A stretch of 27,787 nucleotides of DNA, taken from contig DGSL01000011.1 in the NCBI GenBank assembly GCA_002393965.1, positions 1-27,787 on the forward strand. The letters run 5' to 3'. This document shows positions 25,272 through 27,787 of this stretch, in pieces. How positions within the stretch are numbered: position 1 is the first letter of the stretch; each line of letters opens with the position of its first letter. Under the pieces are notes generated by a model. It had not been told where the DNA came from. It worked only from the letters and a program-made list of their open reading frames with translations, and did not search any database. This DNA is from Bacteroidales bacterium UBA4363 (GTDB taxonomy: Bacteria > Bacteroidota > Bacteroidia > Bacteroidales > Paludibacteraceae). The position numbers were made by a program, and so were the translations under genes.

Positions 25272-26180
25272 TCATCTTCCGTATTCTTTGAATCTTACCG
25301 TCTGATACACCAGTTTCAGGATTTGTTTTGCTGTCAGACATCGGTATCCGCATGCCTTTCGCAAGCACTGCCATCCCACTCGGTAGTTCCGGTCACCGAA
25401 TCCCATCTGGGCCAACTCGTACCAGTGATTGCGGTAGATGCTGGACTGCACCGACTTGCCGTATCGTTCGATGTCTTCTCTGTATTTCGTCAGGAATTGC
25501 TCCTTGATGGGCAGGTAGTTCTCTGCCTTCGGACGGTTCGTCTGTGTGTCTGTGTATTTGGTGAACAGCACGTCCTGCACCACCGCCACCCGGTGTTTCC
25601 GCAACACGCGGACCATGTATTCCAAGTCCTGATGACGGACAAACGTCTCGTCAAAGTATCCGACGTCCTCGAACACTTCCCTTCGGAACAGCGGATTACT
25701 TCCGCTTCCGAAATGCCATTGACGAAGCAACAGGTCCTTGTGCAGGTCACCTTCCTTGGTCGGGACGAATCTTCGGCTCTGTTCTCCGCATCGTTTCTCG
25801 TAGCCGCAATAGACCACGTCACGGTCTTTTTGCTTCTGCAACTGCTCCACCTCTCGCTCTATCTTCTGCGGATACAGACAGTCGTCGTCGTCCAGAAACG
25901 TATAGTACGCTCCCTTGAATACCTTGAGTCCCGTGTTTCGGGCTGCTCCGCCCCTTCGGTTGACGTCATGCTTGAGATAGACCACCGTACCGTTCGACAC
26001 GTATTCTTTCAGGATCTGTTCCGTCTCTTGCTGATAGGGCGTTCCTTCCCCGTTGTCATCTACCACGATGACCTCTATCGGACCGTACGTCTGCTTCAGG
26101 CAACTCTCCACCGCACGCACAAGGTTCTGCGGACGCGAAAACGTAGGGATAATGATCGATACCAGAGCCTCGGTTTCCAT
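25272..26180 (-). CDS. Glycosyltransferase family 2 (GT-A fold)
   Basis: 302 residues of an inverting GT2 enzyme. ALVSIIIPTFSRPQNLVRAVES opens the Rossmann-like domain, followed by VIVVDDNGEG (donor binding), RRGGAARNTGL, the metal-binding FLDDDD (95-100) and RHQDLEYMVR with the likely catalytic acid. The ATG directly before this sequence is chosen. The frame is open for 55 more codons upstream, but these are highly charged, overlap the end of the exonuclease gene and cover the -7 element. It is the first gene of a nine-gene unit reaching to 16869. It likely adds a sugar to the lipid-linked repeat; specificity is unknown. Confidence 0.93.
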   Translation of the reverse strand: METEALVSIIIPTFSRPQNLVRAVESCLKQTYGPIEVIVVDDNGEGTPYQQETEQILKEYVSNGTVVYLKHDVNRRGGAARNTGLKVFKGAYYTFLDDDDCLYPQKIEREVEQLQKQKDRDVVYCGYEKRCGEQSRRFVPTKEGDLHKDLLLRQWHFGSGSNPLFRREVFEDVGYFDETFVRHQDLEYMVRVLRKHRVAVVQDVLFTKYTDTQTNRPKAENYLPIKEQFLTKYREDIERYGKSVQSSIYRNHWYELAQMGFGDRNYRVGWQCLRKACGYRCLTAKQILKLVYQTVRFKEYGR

Positions 26181-26250
26181 AATTTTTCTATTGCCTTTTT
26201 CTGTTTTCTCTAAGGACGAATAACGGCGTTCGCCTGCCTCCTTCATCCTA

Positions 26251-26258
26251 CAAAAATA
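26251..26258 (-). promoter_or_regulatory. Candidate -7 element of the exopolysaccharide operon
   Basis: TATTTTTG on the minus strand matches TAnnTTTG exactly, within the 157-bp gap between the exonuclease stop and the GT2 start. Predicted initiation near 26246 gives a leader of about 66 nt. No -33 TTTG and no flanking inverted repeats of the kind that invert Bacteroides capsule promoters are visible. Confidence 0.45.
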
Positions 26259-26337
26259 ATTTTTCCCCTCCGAATGTCCACCATTCTTTGTCATTTTTTC
26301 TCTCCCACCCTTCTTGTTCTCGGTCTCTTTCGCTCGC

Positions 26338-26973
26338 TTACCCATCCAGGTCGCCCTGATTCAGTTCCTTCAGGTACCGGTAGATCCGTAGCGTACACCA
26401 GGCGTCGGTGGCGGCATACCGCATCTGCTTCTCCGTCAGCCTCTCCGCTTCCCAGTTCGTCAGGCGCTGCGCCTTCGAGATTCGCTTTCCGAATAGGATG
26501 GCATAAATCTTCTGCAGGCTCAACTCCTCTATGCCGTATTCGTTCACGTGCTTCTGGAGTTCGACGAAGCCGGCGGGACGGAACTGCGCACGCTTGCGCA
26601 ACATCAGGATGTCATCCTGCGATGACAACCCTATCTTCTTCACCTTCCGGCTCTGCATCAGACGGATCAGCGGACCGGCAAATCCGATCTTGTTCAGCCG
26701 GAACAGATAACAGACTTCGTCCGTCGAGAGTTGCATGAGCGCCACTTTGTTGCTCACGCCTTTCTTGAACGACGGACGCGTCTCCGTGTCGAATCCGATC
26801 ACCTCTTCTTTCGACAGGCGGTCATAGGCTTTGCCCAGCGCCTCCATGTCCTCCACAAGGACAATCCTGCCCTCGAAAAGCACCGGAGGCAACGCGCTGA
26901 CCTCTTCCTTTGTGATCTTTGCCTGTATTTCCAATGTAACGTCTCTTCTTTGGTGTATCTCTTTTTGACTCAC
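26338..26973 (-). CDS. 3'-5' exonuclease, DEDDy (RNase D-like) family
   Basis: 211 residues of a single DEDD exonuclease domain. Exo I is FDTET (D62, E64), exo II is GLSSQDDI (D120 or D121) and exo III is YAATD (Y186, D190), so all four metal-binding acidic residues and the tyrosine are present. It lacks the HRDC domains of full RNase D (about 370 residues) and is closer to the stand-alone exonucleases common in Bacteroidota. The substrate, RNA or DNA, cannot be told from sequence. The start is GTG; no in-frame ATG occurs before residue 43, which would cut into the N-terminal fold. It lies 13 bp after the DUF5063 gene and is likely cotranscribed. Confidence 0.92.
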   Translation of the reverse strand: MSQKEIHQRRDVTLEIQAKITKEEVSALPPVLFEGRIVLVEDMEALGKAYDRLSKEEVIGFDTETRPSFKKGVSNKVALMQLSTDEVCYLFRLNKIGFAGPLIRLMQSRKVKKIGLSSQDDILMLRKRAQFRPAGFVELQKHVNEYGIEELSLQKIYAILFGKRISKAQRLTNWEAERLTEKQMRYAATDAWCTLRIYRYLKELNQGDLDG

Positions 26974-26986
26974 GGGTGATGGACGG

Positions 26987-27643
26987 TTACTTCTTCGGCT
27001 TCTTCTGGTAGTCCAATATCCTGTCGCGCATCGTGTCTTTTTTCAGCAACGGCTTCTCGCCCATGGGCAGTGGCGCCGCTTCGTCCTCCTCTGCCTTCTC
27101 TACCTTCTCCGTTTCTTCCCATTCGGTCTCCTCACTCCACCGGATCCGGTGCAGCGCACGCAGTGCCGAGAGCAGGCGCATACCCCAATAGGTATGGAAA
27201 TGGTCCGTCAACTCCGCCAACGCATCGTTCATCACCGCCTCATTTCCCATCTGGAATCGCATCATGAAGTTCTGAAGGTCCTGATACACGTCCGCCAGGT
27301 CCTCGCTCACGTCCGCCGAACGGACCTCCTCCCCGTAGCCTCCGTCCTCTTCGTCCACGTCCAGGTAGCGGTCCGATTCTCCTAACCGAGTCGCGAGCGA
27401 CGAACGCAGGTACTCATACTCCGTTTCACTGACGAAGTCCTCCAACTCTTCCTCTTCCAGCACCCGGTCCGTTTCCGGCAACAGGGTGACCTTGAGATAC
27501 ACCAACGGCAACAGTTTCAACGCCCTGTCCACCAAGTCCTTCTTCGTGTACTCCTCCGACGAGGTAAGAAATCGGATTGTCTCGGCACATACGGTGACGA
27601 ACTCAATGACCCCGTTACTGTAAATAGGCTGTTTCTCTGACAT
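26987..27643 (-). CDS. DUF5063 domain-containing protein
   Basis: 218 residues, cytosolic (no signal or membrane segment), mostly helical by composition and strongly acidic. The N-terminal 160 residues match my recollection of the Bacteroidota DUF5063 family: VIEFVTVCAETIRFL, LLPLVYLKVTLLP, DVSEDLADVYQDLQNFMMRFQ and HFHTYWGMRLLSALRALHRIRW. The remaining tail (EETEWEETEKVEKAEEDE) is low-complexity acidic and ends in basic YQKKPKK. No function is established. Immediate linkage to the DEDDy exonuclease downstream suggests a shared process in nucleic-acid metabolism, as inference only. Confidence 0.85.
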   Translation of the reverse strand: MSEKQPIYSNGVIEFVTVCAETIRFLTSSEEYTKKDLVDRALKLLPLVYLKVTLLPETDRVLEEEELEDFVSETEYEYLRSSLATRLGESDRYLDVDEEDGGYGEEVRSADVSEDLADVYQDLQNFMMRFQMGNEAVMNDALAELTDHFHTYWGMRLLSALRALHRIRWSEETEWEETEKVEKAEEDEAAPLPMGEKPLLKKDTMRDRILDYQKKPKK

Positions 27644-27663
27644 GTCTTTTCTTAACTTCCCGA

Positions 27664-27683
27664 CGTCTGCTGTGATTCAGACG
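27664..27683. repeat. 6-bp inverted repeat in the DUF5063 leader
   Basis: CGTCTG (27664-27669) and CAGACG (27678-27683) pair around an 8-base loop, between the -7 element and the ATG. It could form a small hairpin at the 5' end of the transcript; it is short enough to be chance. Confidence 0.25.
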
Positions 27684-27691
27684 CACACTTG

Positions 27692-27699
27692 CAAAGATA
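27692..27699 (-). promoter_or_regulatory. Candidate -7 element for DUF5063-exonuclease unit
   Basis: TATCTTTG on the minus strand matches TAnnTTTG and predicts initiation near 27687, about 44 nt before the ATG. The -33 position is not conserved. Confidence 0.45.
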
Positions 27700-27737
27700 C
27701 GCTTTTTATTCACTCCGCCTTCACCCTCCGCCCGAAA

Positions 27738-27756
27738 TGTCTTGTGAAACAAGACA
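27738..27756. repeat. 8-bp perfect palindrome upstream of DUF5063
   Basis: TGTCTTGT, GAA, ACAAGACA: perfect arms with a 3-base centre. It lies about 50-70 bp upstream of the predicted transcription start and has no T-tract on either side, which fits a dimeric regulator site better than a terminator. Confidence 0.45.
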
Positions 27757-27787
27757 AACAAAAGTCCCAATTTTGGAGCAAGCCGAG

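Noticed and set aside
25146..26213. Plus-strand frame of 355 codons opposite the GT2 gene
   Set aside because: The GT2 gene on the minus strand has complete GT-A motifs; the plus frame is leucine/valine/histidine-rich antisense translation.
26181..26337. Invertible capsule promoter
   Set aside because: No inverted repeats of useful length flank the -7 element; only a 4-bp-arm GGCGTTCGCC palindrome is present.
26181..26345. N-terminal extension of the GT2 gene by up to 55 codons
   Set aside because: The extension is low-complexity and charged, overlaps the exonuclease stop and covers a TAnnTTTG element; the GT-A fold begins right after the internal ATG.

Overview
The window comes from the chromosome of a member of the Bacteroidota, most likely a Bacteroidales (Prevotella/Bacteroides-like) species. 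Four things point there: two PorP/SprF-family genes and a giant protein with a gliding-motility-type C-terminal domain (type IX secretion, T9SS); TAnnTTTG-type -7 promoter elements with little Shine-Dalgarno signal; a DUF5063 protein beside an RNase D-like exonuclease; and Bacteroides-type GMD/fucose synthase genes. The genus cannot be fixed from the sequence alone. I see no tRNA, rRNA, CRISPR array, insertion sequence or phage gene. All genes except coaD and manA lie on the minus strand.

Layout, left to right. (1) 1-5167: a large secreted adhesin-like protein with a T9SS type-B C-terminal domain, followed 28 bp downstream by a PorP/SprF gene that runs off the left edge. (2) 5372-11856: housekeeping and envelope genes. 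These are topoisomerase IV subunit A, then a unit of a second PorP/SprF gene, the Kdo transferase waaA and hisS. (3) 12135-13308: coaD on the plus strand converges with a small outer-membrane beta-barrel gene across a 25-bp perfect terminator hairpin. (4) 13450-16799: GDP-fucose supply, with gmd-fcl on minus and manA divergent on plus. (5) 16869-26180: a tightly packed nine-gene exopolysaccharide operon (GT2, Wzy-like polymerase, polysaccharide pyruvyl transferase, GT4, heparinase-II-like protein, Alg14-like, hexapeptide acyltransferase, Alg13-like, and a secreted SUMF1/DUF5018 protein). (6) 26338-27643: a DUF5063 gene and a DEDDy 3'-5' exonuclease.

How they fit together. ManA, Gmd and Fcl convert fructose-6-phosphate-derived mannose to GDP-L-fucose, with manB/manC needed from elsewhere. 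This is a plausible donor for the adjacent exopolysaccharide operon. That operon has glycosyltransferases, a polymerase, pyruvyl and acyl decoration enzymes and a secreted lyase-like protein, but the window holds no flippase, initiating transferase or export channel. The T9SS genes and waaA relate to the same outer surface.

No clearly new system stands out. The observations I rate highest are a C-terminal QxxLF clamp-binding-like motif on ParC, a SUMF1/DUF5018 surface protein ending the polysaccharide operon, an Alg14/Alg13 pair split by an acyltransferase, a porP gene placed with waaA, and several unexplained palindromes and direct repeats in intergenic DNA. Base composition shifts: spot counts suggest about 40% G+C in the parC-hisS-waaA block and 52-60% in the left-edge porP and the polysaccharide region.
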